A DNA stretch of 64,000 nt from Bacteroides ilei (GCF_900128495.1 NZ_LT635801.1:2940691-3004690); one strand, 5' to 3'. Positions 9,528 to 23,136 are shown, counted from the first letter of the stretch. Notes: generated from the letters alone by a model not told the origin. Program-made: numbers and translations.

Positions 9528-10500
9528 ATGATCAAACAAGCTTTATTCCCGCTATTCTGCAGCTGTATCTTATCGATACAGGCACAAGAGTCTTCTCTCC
9601 CTTATATAACTACCTGGCAGGGAAACAGACAGGCCGCTGTATGCTACACTTTTGATGACGCATGTCCTAACCAGTTCAAGACAGCCATCCCTATTCTGGA
9701 CCGCTATAAAGCCCCGGCTACCTTCTTTGTATCACAAGCCTTCAATCCCGACTGGAATGTCTTGACTGCAATAAGCCGTAACGGACACGAAATAGCGAGC
9801 CATACACAGACTCACTGTAATCTGACCGATGAAGTAGCCGAAACAGAATATGCTCAGTCTAACCGATTGATCGAATCCAAGACAGGAAACAAAGTATATA
9901 CACTTGCCTATCCATTCTGCAATGCTCCCAGTGACTCCATTACTGCCCGGTATTATTTAGGAGCCCGTATCTGTTCAGGACAGATAGAAAAATCCACCCC
10001 CGACAATTTCATGCGTATCAGCTCCATTGTAGTGGGCAAAGAATCCGGTTTTACAACCGGAGAAAGTCTGGTAAGGCTGTTCAGAAATACACTCCAGCAA
10101 AACGGATGTTGCATACTTCTTATTCACGAAATCGACAATGGGCCCGGATACTCTCCATTATCATCCCAAGCCTTGGAAGAATCCTTGGAATATATCCATA
10201 ACAATCCTGTATTTTGGGGTAACCACGTTCAAGGACTATATCTGCTATGCAAAGGAAAAGGAAGCAGCGCAAATCAAGGAAATTGAACGAAGTGAAAAAC
10301 AAATCAGTCTCACGGTGACAGACAATTTACCGGACAGCGTATATAAGACCCCTGTAACGGTTTCATACCCTCTTCCGGAAGATTGGTCCGACGCAAGCAT
10401 TAACTGCCGTAAGAAAGCCATAGAATCACGAACAGAAGGCAATAGAATTCTGTTTGACATTATACCCGATTCCGGTATAGTCACAATCAACAAAAAATAA
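9528..10500 (+). pseudogene. Exported polysaccharide deacetylase, frameshifted near its 3' end
   Basis: The gene starts MIKQALFPLFCSCILSIQAQ, a signal peptide, and continues as a NodB-like domain with TFDDA (motif 1), the metal-binding HTQTH, and LLIHEID late in the domain. At 10216-10219 there is a run of four G after NPVF. Reading three G restores NPVFWVTTFKDYICYAKEKE and continues in frame to the stop at 10500, giving a protein of about 323 residues with a C-terminal beta domain. As sequenced, translation shifts there and stops at 10286. The catalytic domain is intact, so a shortened product could still fold. A sequencing or assembly error in the G-run is the main alternative. Confidence 0.8.
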
Positions 10501-10523
10501 ATTCTTAATTTTTTATCGGGCAT

Positions 10524-10558
10524 AAAAAAAGCCCCGAAGTCGGACTGACCTCGGGGCC
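10524..10558 (-). terminator. Terminator of the rRNA operon
   Basis: On the minus strand a GC-rich stem (GCCCCGAGGTC with GACTTCGGGGC) is followed by seven T. It lies directly after the 5S gene. Confidence 0.9.
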
Positions 10559-10564
10559 TTGATA

Positions 10565-10676
<112 letters not shown>

Positions 10677-10770
10677 TTTCGTTATATGATGTCATGACTC
10701 ACAAGCAAACCGCAATCTCCAGCCTTACTGGCCGAACGTATATGGCATCCGTCCCTCTTGGGGGGGGGAC

Positions 10771-13656
<2,886 letters not shown>

Positions 13657-13880
13657 CACGTTCACACTTCCGCCTTTTAGCGGAGTGGGATGACATATAC
13701 TTTCAGCTCTGTACTGAAAATTACTTTTTGCTTGTTACATCATGTCATAGACCTATTCTTGTGGAGAGAATCACGGGCTTGAACCGTTTGCGGGCCGGCC
13801 TCCAGCCTCCCTCATCCTCTTGTATATCAAATAAACAAACCCTGCAGTACAAGGGAAAGAACCGGTGTCGGCATCGCTCC
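13657..13880 (-). other. 16S-23S internal transcribed spacer without tRNA genes
   Basis: The spacer is only about 224 nt. I read both strands for tRNA-Ile(GAT) and tRNA-Ala(TGC) and found neither. One section (13762-13790, minus) resembles the T-arm and 3' acceptor of a tRNA-Ala: AACGGTTCAAGCCCGT followed by GATTCTCTCCA. There is no matching 5' half. Confidence 0.7.
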
Positions 13881-15410
<1,530 letters not shown>

Positions 15411-15603
15411 AGAATATCTTTTTCAGACACATACCCGAAGGCATGTACCTTGTTTTGCTCTGTCCAGGATGCCGATTTCTTTACCTTATTATTATAAAGT
15501 ATTGACGGTTCTTTCATTCAATCACAACCCCAAAGGGGTCATGACCTTCTTGTACTACATCTTGTTTGTTTATCTAAAGTCTTTCAAAGATCCTGCTTCC
15601 TTT

Positions 15604-15624
15604 TCGAAAGCGGTTGCAAAGGTA
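15604..15624. repeat. 21-bp direct repeat, copy 1 (rrn promoter core)
   Basis: These 21 bases recur exactly at 15854-15874, precisely 250 bp away. Each copy contains a -7 element (TACCTTTG on the minus strand) and the first bases downstream of it. Confidence 0.9.
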
Positions 15625-15648
15625 AGGCGGATTTTTCTAACATCCAAA
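15617..15648 (-). promoter_or_regulatory. rRNA operon proximal promoter
   Basis: On the minus strand there is a TTTG (15645-15648), a 20-nt spacer, and TACCTTTG (15617-15624), an exact Bacteroidetes primary-sigma promoter. An A/T tract (AAAAATTTTTC type) lies just upstream and may act as an UP element. Confidence 0.85.
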
Positions 15649-15853
15649 TTTTTTCGAAGATTTTTTCGGAAAAATTTTTCAGCGCGTCTCCATTGTATGT
15701 AAACAACAATGGAAATTCAGGCCGCGGATTCCGGGCTTATCCTTTCTCGCTCCCTTGCCTCCATGCAAGGTAAGATACTCGGTGCAGCGCCTTACGTCCG
15801 CTCTCCGCTTACACTGTGTCAATCTCAGATTTGCATCTTTACCGCGTTCTCTC

Positions 15854-15874
15854 TCGAAAGCGGTTGCAAAGGTA
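15854..15874. repeat. 21-bp direct repeat, copy 2 (rrn promoter core)
   Basis: This is the second exact copy of the 21-mer at 15604-15624. Confidence 0.9.
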
Positions 15875-15896
15875 CGCACTTTTCGGAATTCCGCAA
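15867..15896 (-). promoter_or_regulatory. rRNA operon distal promoter
   Basis: On the minus strand TTG (15894-15896), a 19-nt spacer and TACCTTTG (15867-15874) form a second promoter. An A/T tract like that of the proximal promoter (GGAAAAATTTTTCGG) follows upstream. Two tandem promoters 250 bp apart drive the operon. The rest of 15411-16227 holds no gene that I can support. Confidence 0.85.
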
Positions 15897-16029
15897 GCCT
15901 CACGCCGAAAAATTTTTCCGCTTTTTCTGTAACCGGATTGTAACACGCTGGAGAACAAGAATATAGGGAGGAAGATTTTTCCGGAAGGACTGAAGGGGCC
16001 TTTACCGGGTACACATACTCTTATTCGGG

Positions 16030-16060
16030 CGCACGCATGCGCAATGCGCACGGGCGTGCG
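16030..16060. repeat. GC-rich inverted repeat upstream of the rrn promoters
   Basis: CGCACGC (16030-16036) and GCGTGCG (16054-16060) face each other, with two nested ATGCGCA copies between. It stands out in otherwise AT-rich DNA. The function is unknown; it could be a protein-binding site or a transcript hairpin. Confidence 0.6.
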
Positions 16061-16227
16061 AAATAGAACCTGGAATTTCCTGAAAACACCTTCATCTTCT
16101 GCAAAATTCAACTTGGAATCATACACAAAACGACTTCATCTTTTACGGAAAATGAACGCATCTTTCAAACAATACAACAAGGCGTTTGAAAAACAGAAAA
16201 AAACAAGAATAGAAATCGAAAGGACAT

Positions 16228-16270
16228 AAAAAAAGTACAGGCATATCTAATCACTTAGACATACCTGTAC
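16228..16270 (-). terminator. Terminator of the DUF3836 gene
   Basis: A 16-bp stem (16235-16250 with 16255-16270, two G-T wobbles) is followed on the minus strand by a run of seven T. Confidence 0.88.
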
Positions 16271-16300
16271 ACATTTAAGCGAGAGAAAGCTTATGTTAGT

Positions 16301-16678
16301 TTATTTATGATTGTGCGAATCAACTGTTGTATAGAATACCTGATCGGCTGCAATATTTCCTTTTGTGTTATAAGTAACCAACCTTACACTATCACCCATA
16401 TAAAAATAACTTTTAGTAAGTTTCCAATTATTATCCGAAAGATTCCATGTGTAAAGATCCTTGGTTACCATGTTATTATCTTTACCATATTTCATTTCTA
16501 TACGCAATGAAGGCTTATAGCCTTCGGAGGTCATCACACAGATTTCACGGACTGCAACATTACCATCGTCTGTCATCTGATCATTATAGATTTTCTTGGG
16601 AGTAGCGGCCATTGCCATAATTCCCACTAACATCATTACACATACACTTGCCATTCTTTTTATACTCAAAGTCTTCAT
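16301..16678 (-). CDS. Small secreted DUF3836-like protein
   Basis: This 125-residue protein has a signal peptide (about residues 1-24, ending AMAA). The rest is beta-rich, with the pattern YTWNLSDNNWKLTKSYFYMGDSVRLVTYN, which resembles the DUF3836 family of Bacteroides. It is exported, probably periplasmic or surface-located, and its function is unknown. It is a single gene between its own terminator downstream and the pectin operon's terminator upstream. Confidence 0.6.
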   Translation of the reverse strand: MKTLSIKRMASVCVMMLVGIMAMAATPKKIYNDQMTDDGNVAVREICVMTSEGYKPSLRIEMKYGKDNNMVTKDLYTWNLSDNNWKLTKSYFYMGDSVRLVTYNTKGNIAADQVFYTTVDSHNHK

Positions 16679-16837
16679 ATCGTTTAAGTTTTAAGTTTTA
16701 CTTTTTTTCATCAACAACATGGCAAAGACCGTGCCACAAATTATAAATCATTGACAATCAAATAGATATAAATTCACATAGAAATATAAAGTGTATGATT
16801 TATGGACAGTAGTGTCCAATTCTTTAACAGCAGGCAT

Positions 16838-16873
16838 AAAAAAAGCCGTCCCCTCAAAAATCGGGAGACGGCC
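16838..16873 (-). terminator. Terminator of the pectin operon
   Basis: On the minus strand GCCGTCtCC, a short loop and GGGGACGGC are followed by T7. It lies 30 nt past the stop of the GH105-CE12 gene, the last gene of the operon. Confidence 0.9.
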
Positions 16874-16902
16874 TCTACCTATAACTATATTTACACTAAC
16901 AA

Positions 16903-19053
16903 TTATTTCAGATAATCTTTCAGACTACAATTATCCAAAGCTCGGATTCCTTCAACCACAGATTCTGCATTCAATACAGCTCCTTCCTGTGTATTGTGTA
17001 CAGAGTCTGCATAATAGGATGCAGCTTTGTCTTTCCCCATAGTCTCAAACTTAACGGCCGTACGATCATTCAGATCGATAAACGGTACATTTTCCTGTCT
17101 GGCTACCTCTTCCGACCATTTGCCGTAAGTCTGGTCACAACGGTTCATCTTGTTGCCTGTCCAACGGTTGCCCGGAGTGTGTGAAAGCACAATCACATTT
17201 GCCCCCCTGGCTTTTGCCTGACGGATATACTGACGGATGTAATAACCGAAAGTATGTACTTCTTCTGTACTGCCGTCACGTTCCATAACGACCTTCTGGG
17301 TTTCATCGCCTGTTCCTTTCAACGAAGCTCTTGCACGGCCGGTATTCAAAGGTCCTCCATCATTATGGCCAAAATCAATCAAAACATAATCACCTTTTCT
17401 GATGGCTGGAAGCACACGGTCCCATAATCCGATATTTCCATAAGTACGGCTGCTTGTACCACCTAAAGCACAGTTTTCTACAGTAATACGGGATGTATCG
17501 AAATAATTCTGGAAAAAGCTTCCCCACCCCCATTTTCCATCGCTACCGTCACCGTTTCCACATTTAACCGTAGAATCACCTATCAAAAACACAACCGGAG
17601 TTTTTTCATTGATACGGCTTACACCAGCTACAAACTCCCTCGGATTACCCGGTTCGGAATAAAAAAAGATAGGATTCTTGGTCTGTTGCTCCGTCGGATA
17701 GAAATGAACGGCACTATCGTTCATGCGAGGATGCTGGTTCTTCAACAGGTTAATCATTTCGGCACCTGCCCAGATAACCGGACCGTAACCGTGGGCTGCA
17801 TATACATTTACCGGGCGATAATAATAAAAAGAAGGATCATACCCCATACCGGTACCTACGCAAGTCCCTTCCACCTGTCCTTGTGCATTGATGGCAGATG
17901 CAACGGCATGCCATCCCAACTGTACTACCGGTCCATAGGCCATGGCATCAATCCATCCCTTGTTGATGGCATGAGCCATACAATATACATATATGGCAGT
18001 AGCCGACGTTTCCAGATAAGAATCATTTCTGTCTAGCAACTGATGCCAGAAACCGTCCTTGCTCTGACAAGCCGCCAATCCACGTACATGAGCCTGAAGC
18101 AATCCGATTATCTTTTCTCTGTCCGGATTGTTTTCCGGCAATACATCCAATACTTCACACATGGTGAGGATAGCCCATCCGTTGGCACGCCCCCAATGGA
18201 AAGCCGGATGGTCTTTCATTCCTTCCACCCATCCGTGACGGAACAATCCCTTTTCAGGAACAAACATACGTCCGGCAAACTGAAGTACCTGTCTTACCGC
18301 TTCCTGATAATATTTCTGTTGGTTATCGGAAGCATATCTTCCCATCAAAGCTACTGCCGGAATCCCCATAAACATATCATCGAGCCACAAAGTATTGTGA
18401 TAAGGACGGTTACGTGCAAATGTACCGTCGGCCAGACGATATTCCTTATACATGATAAAGTTAAAATAATTATCTATCAAGGCCTGGAGCTTCAGATTCT
18501 TGTCTTTCATCTGTGCCTTCATCATGGCAGCACATACAGCACCGGCATCATCCAATGCATGAGGGGTAAGTATCTGCAACATCTGTGGATCGGTTGTACC
18601 ATATTTCTCATATACCTGCTTGAAATATGGAGCTACTTCGGCGAGAAAATTAAACCGGTCATATACATATTTCCTATAAGCTTCATCGCCTGTAGCATCA
18701 GCAGCTGCCAGCATAGCAGAATAAGTCACACCCCATTCGTAACTTGCCAGACGGAAAGCACCGCGTTCAAGCTGGGCATTGGTATCCATCCCCGCATAAT
18801 CGGTAATCACTTTTCCTGTACGTTGGTCCACAACCCGAGCCGGAGTGTTTTCTTCCAGATATTTCAATACCCTATCCATATCTTTCTTGATTTCCTCGAC
18901 CGACGTTACACCATAACCCACCTTATAATCTGGCTGTAAAAGATGAAGCGGTGTATTGGAATCATTGACCACTTCCTTTTTTTTCTGAGCATTGGCCGAT
19001 ACTCCTAAAGAAAGGAAAGCCAATAAAGCTACATTCAATACATATTTATTCAT
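16903..19053 (-). CDS. GH105 unsaturated rhamnogalacturonyl hydrolase fused to CE12 rhamnogalacturonan acetylesterase
   Basis: This is a two-domain exported enzyme of 716 residues. After a signal peptide (MNKYVLNVALLAFLSLG...), residues about 45-440 form the (alpha/alpha)6 GH105 domain, with RPYHNTLWLDDMFMGIP, HPAFHWGRANGW and QLLDRNDSYLETSATA. From about 480 onward an SGNH esterase follows: GDST near 491 (nucleophile Ser), GHND near 561, and DSVHN near 685 (Asp-His). GH105 removes the unsaturated uronic acid left at the non-reducing end by lyases; CE12 removes acetyl groups from rhamnogalacturonan. I chose the ATG at 19053; an in-frame GTG at 19077 would overlap the upstream PL11 gene and lacks a good signal-peptide start. 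Confidence 0.9.
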   Translation of the reverse strand: MNKYVLNVALLAFLSLGVSANAQKKKEVVNDSNTPLHLLQPDYKVGYGVTSVEEIKKDMDRVLKYLEENTPARVVDQRTGKVITDYAGMDTNAQLERGAFRLASYEWGVTYSAMLAAADATGDEAYRKYVYDRFNFLAEVAPYFKQVYEKYGTTDPQMLQILTPHALDDAGAVCAAMMKAQMKDKNLKLQALIDNYFNFIMYKEYRLADGTFARNRPYHNTLWLDDMFMGIPAVALMGRYASDNQQKYYQEAVRQVLQFAGRMFVPEKGLFRHGWVEGMKDHPAFHWGRANGWAILTMCEVLDVLPENNPDREKIIGLLQAHVRGLAACQSKDGFWHQLLDRNDSYLETSATAIYVYCMAHAINKGWIDAMAYGPVVQLGWHAVASAINAQGQVEGTCVGTGMGYDPSFYYYRPVNVYAAHGYGPVIWAGAEMINLLKNQHPRMNDSAVHFYPTEQQTKNPIFFYSEPGNPREFVAGVSRINEKTPVVFLIGDSTVKCGNGDGSDGKWGWGSFFQNYFDTSRITVENCALGGTSSRTYGNIGLWDRVLPAIRKGDYVLIDFGHNDGGPLNTGRARASLKGTGDETQKVVMERDGSTEEVHTFGYYIRQYIRQAKARGANVIVLSHTPGNRWTGNKMNRCDQTYGKWSEEVARQENVPFIDLNDRTAVKFETMGKDKAASYYADSVHNTQEGAVLNAESVVEGIRALDNCSLKDYLK

Positions 19054-19066
19054 AAATCTATATTTT

Positions 19067-21028
19067 TTATTTTTCACTGAACTTATAACCTCTAAAAATA
19101 CCTTTCAAATCAGAACCGAAATAAAATCCCGGTTGGGTAGGTTGGTTATAGGCCACATTTTCTGTAGCTATACTGATACGGTACACCGGATCTTCCAGAA
19201 ATGTATGGAAACGGTATTCGGTCGGTATAGTACTTACATACAGACGTAACGAACTGTTATCGGCAGTACGTAACAAAACCTCTTCACGCCAGTCGCCGAT
19301 AATGTCTCCCTGCAAAGAAGGATTTGATTTTGTACCGTTATTTGACTCACATCCGTTGAAGGTCTTAATCACATGACAGCTCTTATTCTCCCAATCGTAT
19401 TTGCTTATACGGTTTCTGTCCAACAGTTCACGCGACAAATCACCATCCCACCATACCGCCATATTATAAGACAAACCAGGAATCCGTCCATCGGCAACAA
19501 GCTCTCCTTTAAAATTACGGATTCCCCCTGATGCCAGCGACCACATTTCCACACCCGGACTCATAGGGTCTATATCAGCTGCCATACAACGGCCTACATC
19601 CGATTTATCCGGTAACTGAAATAAAATTTTTCCAGTCCGTGCATCACGGAAAGTAGATCCGTCCTTCTTGTTTTCATGGCAGGCCCAAACCTGCAATTCA
19701 GGTTTTTCTGGATCAAACTGAGTGAGATGCATGGCATCACCATGTCCTAAACGAGTGGTATATAATCCTTCACCGGTATTGTCAATAGTACACGAACCAT
19801 AAACTATTTCATCACACCCGTCACCGTCTACATCAGCTACACGAAGATTGTGATTACCTTGTCCGGCAAAATCCTTGCAACCTTCATTATCACTGTCGAA
19901 TACCCAACGGTTTGTCAGTTCCTTCCCATTCCAGTCGAAAGCAGCCAGAACGGTCCAGGTATAGTACCCTCTGCACATCACTACACTAGGATGTACTCCA
20001 TCCAGATAAGCCACACAGGCCAGGAAACGGTCGGCACGGTTGGCACGGTCGTCTCCCCATTTTTTCAGTTCGCCACGCGGAGGTATATAATCGACAGTAG
20101 CCAAAGCTTCTCCTGTCAATCCACTGAAAACGGTAAGATATTCATTACCTTTAAGTATACGTCCCTGGTTACGGGGAACAGTCGGAATCCTTCTCCGGCG
20201 GGGAGCATTGCTATCCTTAAAGCGCTCCTCCAGTCTCTTCTTTTCCATATCAGTCAGAGGTTTTCCGGTTTCACGGTTATCGGCAGCAGCATCACCTATC
20301 ACATTACCCTTTCCGTCGATTGTCCCGTCGGCTGTCTTCATTACGATTTCCGACTTACCGTCACCGTCAAGATCATATACCATAAACTGAGTATAATGTG
20401 CACCGGCACGTATATTTTTTCCCAGGTCGATTCTCCATAACTTTTCTCCGGTAAGGCGGTAACAGTCTATATAAACATTACCAGTATAACCGTCATGCGA
20501 ATTGTCGTGTGCATTCGACGGATCCCATTTCAATATAATCTCATAATTACCGTCACCGTCTACATCACCTACCGAAGCATCGTTCGGCGAATAGGAATAC
20601 TTTTCACCCGACGGAGTAACACTGTCTGCAGGACGGTCCAACGGAATATCAATATAACCTTCCGGAGCATTCTGTGGTAAAGTATAACTGCCTTCAATTC
20701 CTTTTTCGACTCCATCCACTACAGCCTTCACTGTATAGACAACCGCTCCATTCCCTTGATAGGAATCTTTATAAAACGTTCCCGTTCCAGACGGAACCTC
20801 AGCTATCTTTTTCCCGTCACGGTAAATATTGAATGTCGTTTCCATCGGATCAGATGAAAGATATCTCCATGAAAGTGCAACATTACCCGCATCTTCTCTC
20901 ACAGCAACTACTCCACGACCTAATTTATCACGCTGTAATTTTGTAAAATCATAACTGGTCTGTGCCCAACCGGCAATGCCTACACTACATGCCACCAACG
21001 CCATCAACCATTTCCTGTGTGTTTTCAT
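19067..21028 (-). CDS. PL11 rhamnogalacturonan lyase
   Basis: This 653-residue exported lyase has a signal peptide ending near GWAQ, an N-terminal Fn3-like part (about 25-115), and an eight-bladed propeller bearing repeated calcium-type loops (DVDGDGNYEI, DLDGDGKSEI, DVDGDGCDEI). The block KWDPSNAHDNSHDGYTGNVY is characteristic of YesW-type RG lyases. It cleaves the alpha-1,4 bond between rhamnose and galacturonic acid in RG-I by beta-elimination. It lies 12 bp from the GH28 upstream and 13 bp from GH105-CE12 downstream, in one operon. The unsaturated ends it creates are the GH105 substrate. Confidence 0.92.
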   Translation of the reverse strand: MKTHRKWLMALVACSVGIAGWAQTSYDFTKLQRDKLGRGVVAVREDAGNVALSWRYLSSDPMETTFNIYRDGKKIAEVPSGTGTFYKDSYQGNGAVVYTVKAVVDGVEKGIEGSYTLPQNAPEGYIDIPLDRPADSVTPSGEKYSYSPNDASVGDVDGDGNYEIILKWDPSNAHDNSHDGYTGNVYIDCYRLTGEKLWRIDLGKNIRAGAHYTQFMVYDLDGDGKSEIVMKTADGTIDGKGNVIGDAAADNRETGKPLTDMEKKRLEERFKDSNAPRRRRIPTVPRNQGRILKGNEYLTVFSGLTGEALATVDYIPPRGELKKWGDDRANRADRFLACVAYLDGVHPSVVMCRGYYTWTVLAAFDWNGKELTNRWVFDSDNEGCKDFAGQGNHNLRVADVDGDGCDEIVYGSCTIDNTGEGLYTTRLGHGDAMHLTQFDPEKPELQVWACHENKKDGSTFRDARTGKILFQLPDKSDVGRCMAADIDPMSPGVEMWSLASGGIRNFKGELVADGRIPGLSYNMAVWWDGDLSRELLDRNRISKYDWENKSCHVIKTFNGCESNNGTKSNPSLQGDIIGDWREEVLLRTADNSSLRLYVSTIPTEYRFHTFLEDPVYRISIATENVAYNQPTQPGFYFGSDLKGIFRGYKFSEK

Positions 21029-21040
21029 ATCTTTTCCTGA

Positions 21041-22492
21041 TTATTTTATATTTTCCACAAACTCCTGTTCACCGTCGACATAAATATTCTGAAAACGGAT
21101 ATTACGGACATCATCAGTTACAAAAAGCGGACGTCCGTCTGGTTTTTCATAATAAAAATAGATATTGTTGAATGAGATATTCCTTGCATGACGTACAAAG
21201 AAACCTTTAGCCGGCATAATAGTTCCAAACAGAGCCGGTTCGGGATAACCCTTCTCTTTTTCGGGGACAATGATTTTACCGTCTTCGGCCGTAAAGCCTC
21301 CCTTATAATAGAGATGAATGTCATCAAAACTTACATCTTCAATAATTCCGTCTGGTATTCCACTGATAATGGAAGAAAAACTGGAATCTACATTATAGGC
21401 ATTGATATGGCTGATACGGATACGCCTCAACGCTCCTACCGGAGTACCCTCCGGACTACGCAGACGGGCACCCAGACGTAAAAATATAGCCGAGTTTACA
21501 ATATCACGCATTGTAATGTTACTGATTACCACATCTTCCAGCTTACCGCCGTCGACCGTTTCCAAAGCCAACCCCCGGCAATGCTCGAAAATACAGTTGG
21601 TAATGGCAACATTCCTGAATCCACCGCTTGATTCCGTACCGAACTTGATACGGCCCGTACGGAAATCATGGTCGGGAGCCTGAGGCTCATCCAATCCCCA
21701 AGAAGCATCGATCATAGTTCCACGGTCATAACCGCTTACATAACAGTCGGAAATAGTAACATTTTCGGTATCCTTGAAATACCCAAGTGCATAGGAGGCT
21801 TTCAATACAATCGCGTCATCCCAAGGTGCATTGACACTACATTTACTGATGCGCACGTTCTTACAACAGTCAATATCAAAACCATCACGGTTAGTATCCA
21901 CTTTCAGATTATCTATGGTCAGATTCTCCACTCCGGTTGCCAGCAAAGCAAAATGCCCACCTTGCAACATAGAAAAATCCTTTAAAGTAACATTGGTACA
22001 TTCTTTCAGACTGATGGCCTTGTTTCCCATACCGGCACGCCGGCTGGCTTCCCGGGTAAGACCTTTACCGTAAATCATACCCGGACCACTGATGGTGATA
22101 TTATCCAAACCGATGCCCCAGATCAACGAATTCTTCCAATGGCTGTGTCCGAAATCCTGATAAGCATTATATTCATTAGGTTCGGCCACATCATAACCTT
22201 CATCTGCTGTTGGGAAAGCTCCCACAATAGAAGCTCCCTGTTCCAGATAAAGATGGATATGACTGGCCAGACGGATAGAATAACAGGCATACTCACCTGC
22301 CGGAATATAAACGGTACCACCACCTTCGGAAGAAGCTTGTTCTATAGCTTTATTGATAGCATAGGAGTCAATCTGTTTACCATTTCCTTCCGCCCCGAAA
22401 TCTTTGACATTGTATATTTTTGCTTGGAGAGATGAACTGCCAATAAGAACAAACAGACAAACAGACAAAATAACAGATACCAACTTATTCAT
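21041..22492 (-). CDS. GH28 family glycoside hydrolase (polygalacturonase / rhamnogalacturonan hydrolase type)
   Basis: The 483-residue right-handed beta-helix protein has a signal peptide (to about residue 24) and opens with YNVKDFGAEGNGKQIDSYAINKAI, the pectate-lyase-like N-terminal turn. The catalytic acids are in DTNRDGFDID and WDDAIV; FGTESSGGFRN and ALETVDGG follow. This is the Bacteroides subgroup in which the classic NTD and GHG motifs are altered, so exact linkage specificity (homogalacturonan or RG-I) is unclear; the neighbours favour RG-I. Its start overlaps the stop of the preceding gene by 4 bp (ATGA), implying translational coupling. Confidence 0.88.
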   Translation of the reverse strand: MNKLVSVILSVCLFVLIGSSSLQAKIYNVKDFGAEGNGKQIDSYAINKAIEQASSEGGGTVYIPAGEYACYSIRLASHIHLYLEQGASIVGAFPTADEGYDVAEPNEYNAYQDFGHSHWKNSLIWGIGLDNITISGPGMIYGKGLTREASRRAGMGNKAISLKECTNVTLKDFSMLQGGHFALLATGVENLTIDNLKVDTNRDGFDIDCCKNVRISKCSVNAPWDDAIVLKASYALGYFKDTENVTISDCYVSGYDRGTMIDASWGLDEPQAPDHDFRTGRIKFGTESSGGFRNVAITNCIFEHCRGLALETVDGGKLEDVVISNITMRDIVNSAIFLRLGARLRSPEGTPVGALRRIRISHINAYNVDSSFSSIISGIPDGIIEDVSFDDIHLYYKGGFTAEDGKIIVPEKEKGYPEPALFGTIMPAKGFFVRHARNISFNNIYFYYEKPDGRPLFVTDDVRNIRFQNIYVDGEQEFVENIK

Positions 22493-23136
22493 TGCTTTTC
22501 ATTTTCTTGTTTAAACAGATCGGGTAACATAAAATCGGCATAATCAGCTTCACGGTTCTGCTTATATACACAGAAATAGAGCTTTTCACCTTTCCGTAAC
22601 GTACATATACCGGCTAGAACAGGAGCATCAGTACGTTTACCGGATTCAAAGACTTCCAACGGAGTACTCATTATCCGGCCATTACTCAAACGCATCTCAG
22701 CACCTACAGGCACTACCAGTTGGGTCACTTTCAATGCACCCGACTTTCCATGATAGACAGTAACATGAGTACCTTCCACGTTAAATATATTGTCTATACA
22801 AGTTTCAGGAACTATTACCTTATCGGGCTTCGGGCTGTCATATCCTCCAAAAACAAATCCCAACCGGGTATTTTCCGGAAGATCCTTATTTTCCACTTCA
22901 ATAATCAATCCTCTGGTTTTACTGAGAGAAACGCAGCGTACCGAAATTTTATCTTGCCTCAACAGATTGTCTTTTTCTGTCAACCAGCGGCTGGTATTCC
23001 CTGTAACAATACCAAGTTTCAATGTACCCGAACCATCACTCATCGGATATGACAACTCTTCTTCCGTACCGGCAAACACAATTCCATAAAAAAAGAAACA
23101 AAGAAATAACGTTAACAAAAATCTAAGCTTGTGCAT
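22489..23136 (-). CDS. Secreted protein resembling the N-terminal domain of DUF4450 proteins
   Basis: This 215-residue protein has a signal peptide (MHKLRFLLTLFLCFFFYGIVFAG). The remainder reads as a beta-sandwich: GSGTLKLGIVTGNTSRWL, GLIIEVENKDLPENTRLGF and TPLEVFESGKRTDAPVLAG. In my recollection this matches the first domain of large PUL-linked DUF4450 proteins, which continue for hundreds of residues with a helical barrel; here the protein stops just after LPDLFKQ, where the longer proteins go on. No downstream frame in the short gap continues it. It may be a stand-alone binding or accessory domain or a truncated enzyme. The family call is from memory and needs a profile search. Confidence 0.5.
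   Translation of the reverse strand: MHKLRFLLTLFLCFFFYGIVFAGTEEELSYPMSDGSGTLKLGIVTGNTSRWLTEKDNLLRQDKISVRCVSLSKTRGLIIEVENKDLPENTRLGFVFGGYDSPKPDKVIVPETCIDNIFNVEGTHVTVYHGKSGALKVTQLVVPVGAEMRLSNGRIMSTPLEVFESGKRTDAPVLAGICTLRKGEKLYFCVYKQNREADYADFMLPDLFKQENEKQ

Noticed and set aside
16044..16229. 61-codon frame between the rRNA promoters and the DUF3836 terminator
   Set aside because: Lys/Thr-rich sequence without a recognisable domain, running into the terminator from the wrong side.
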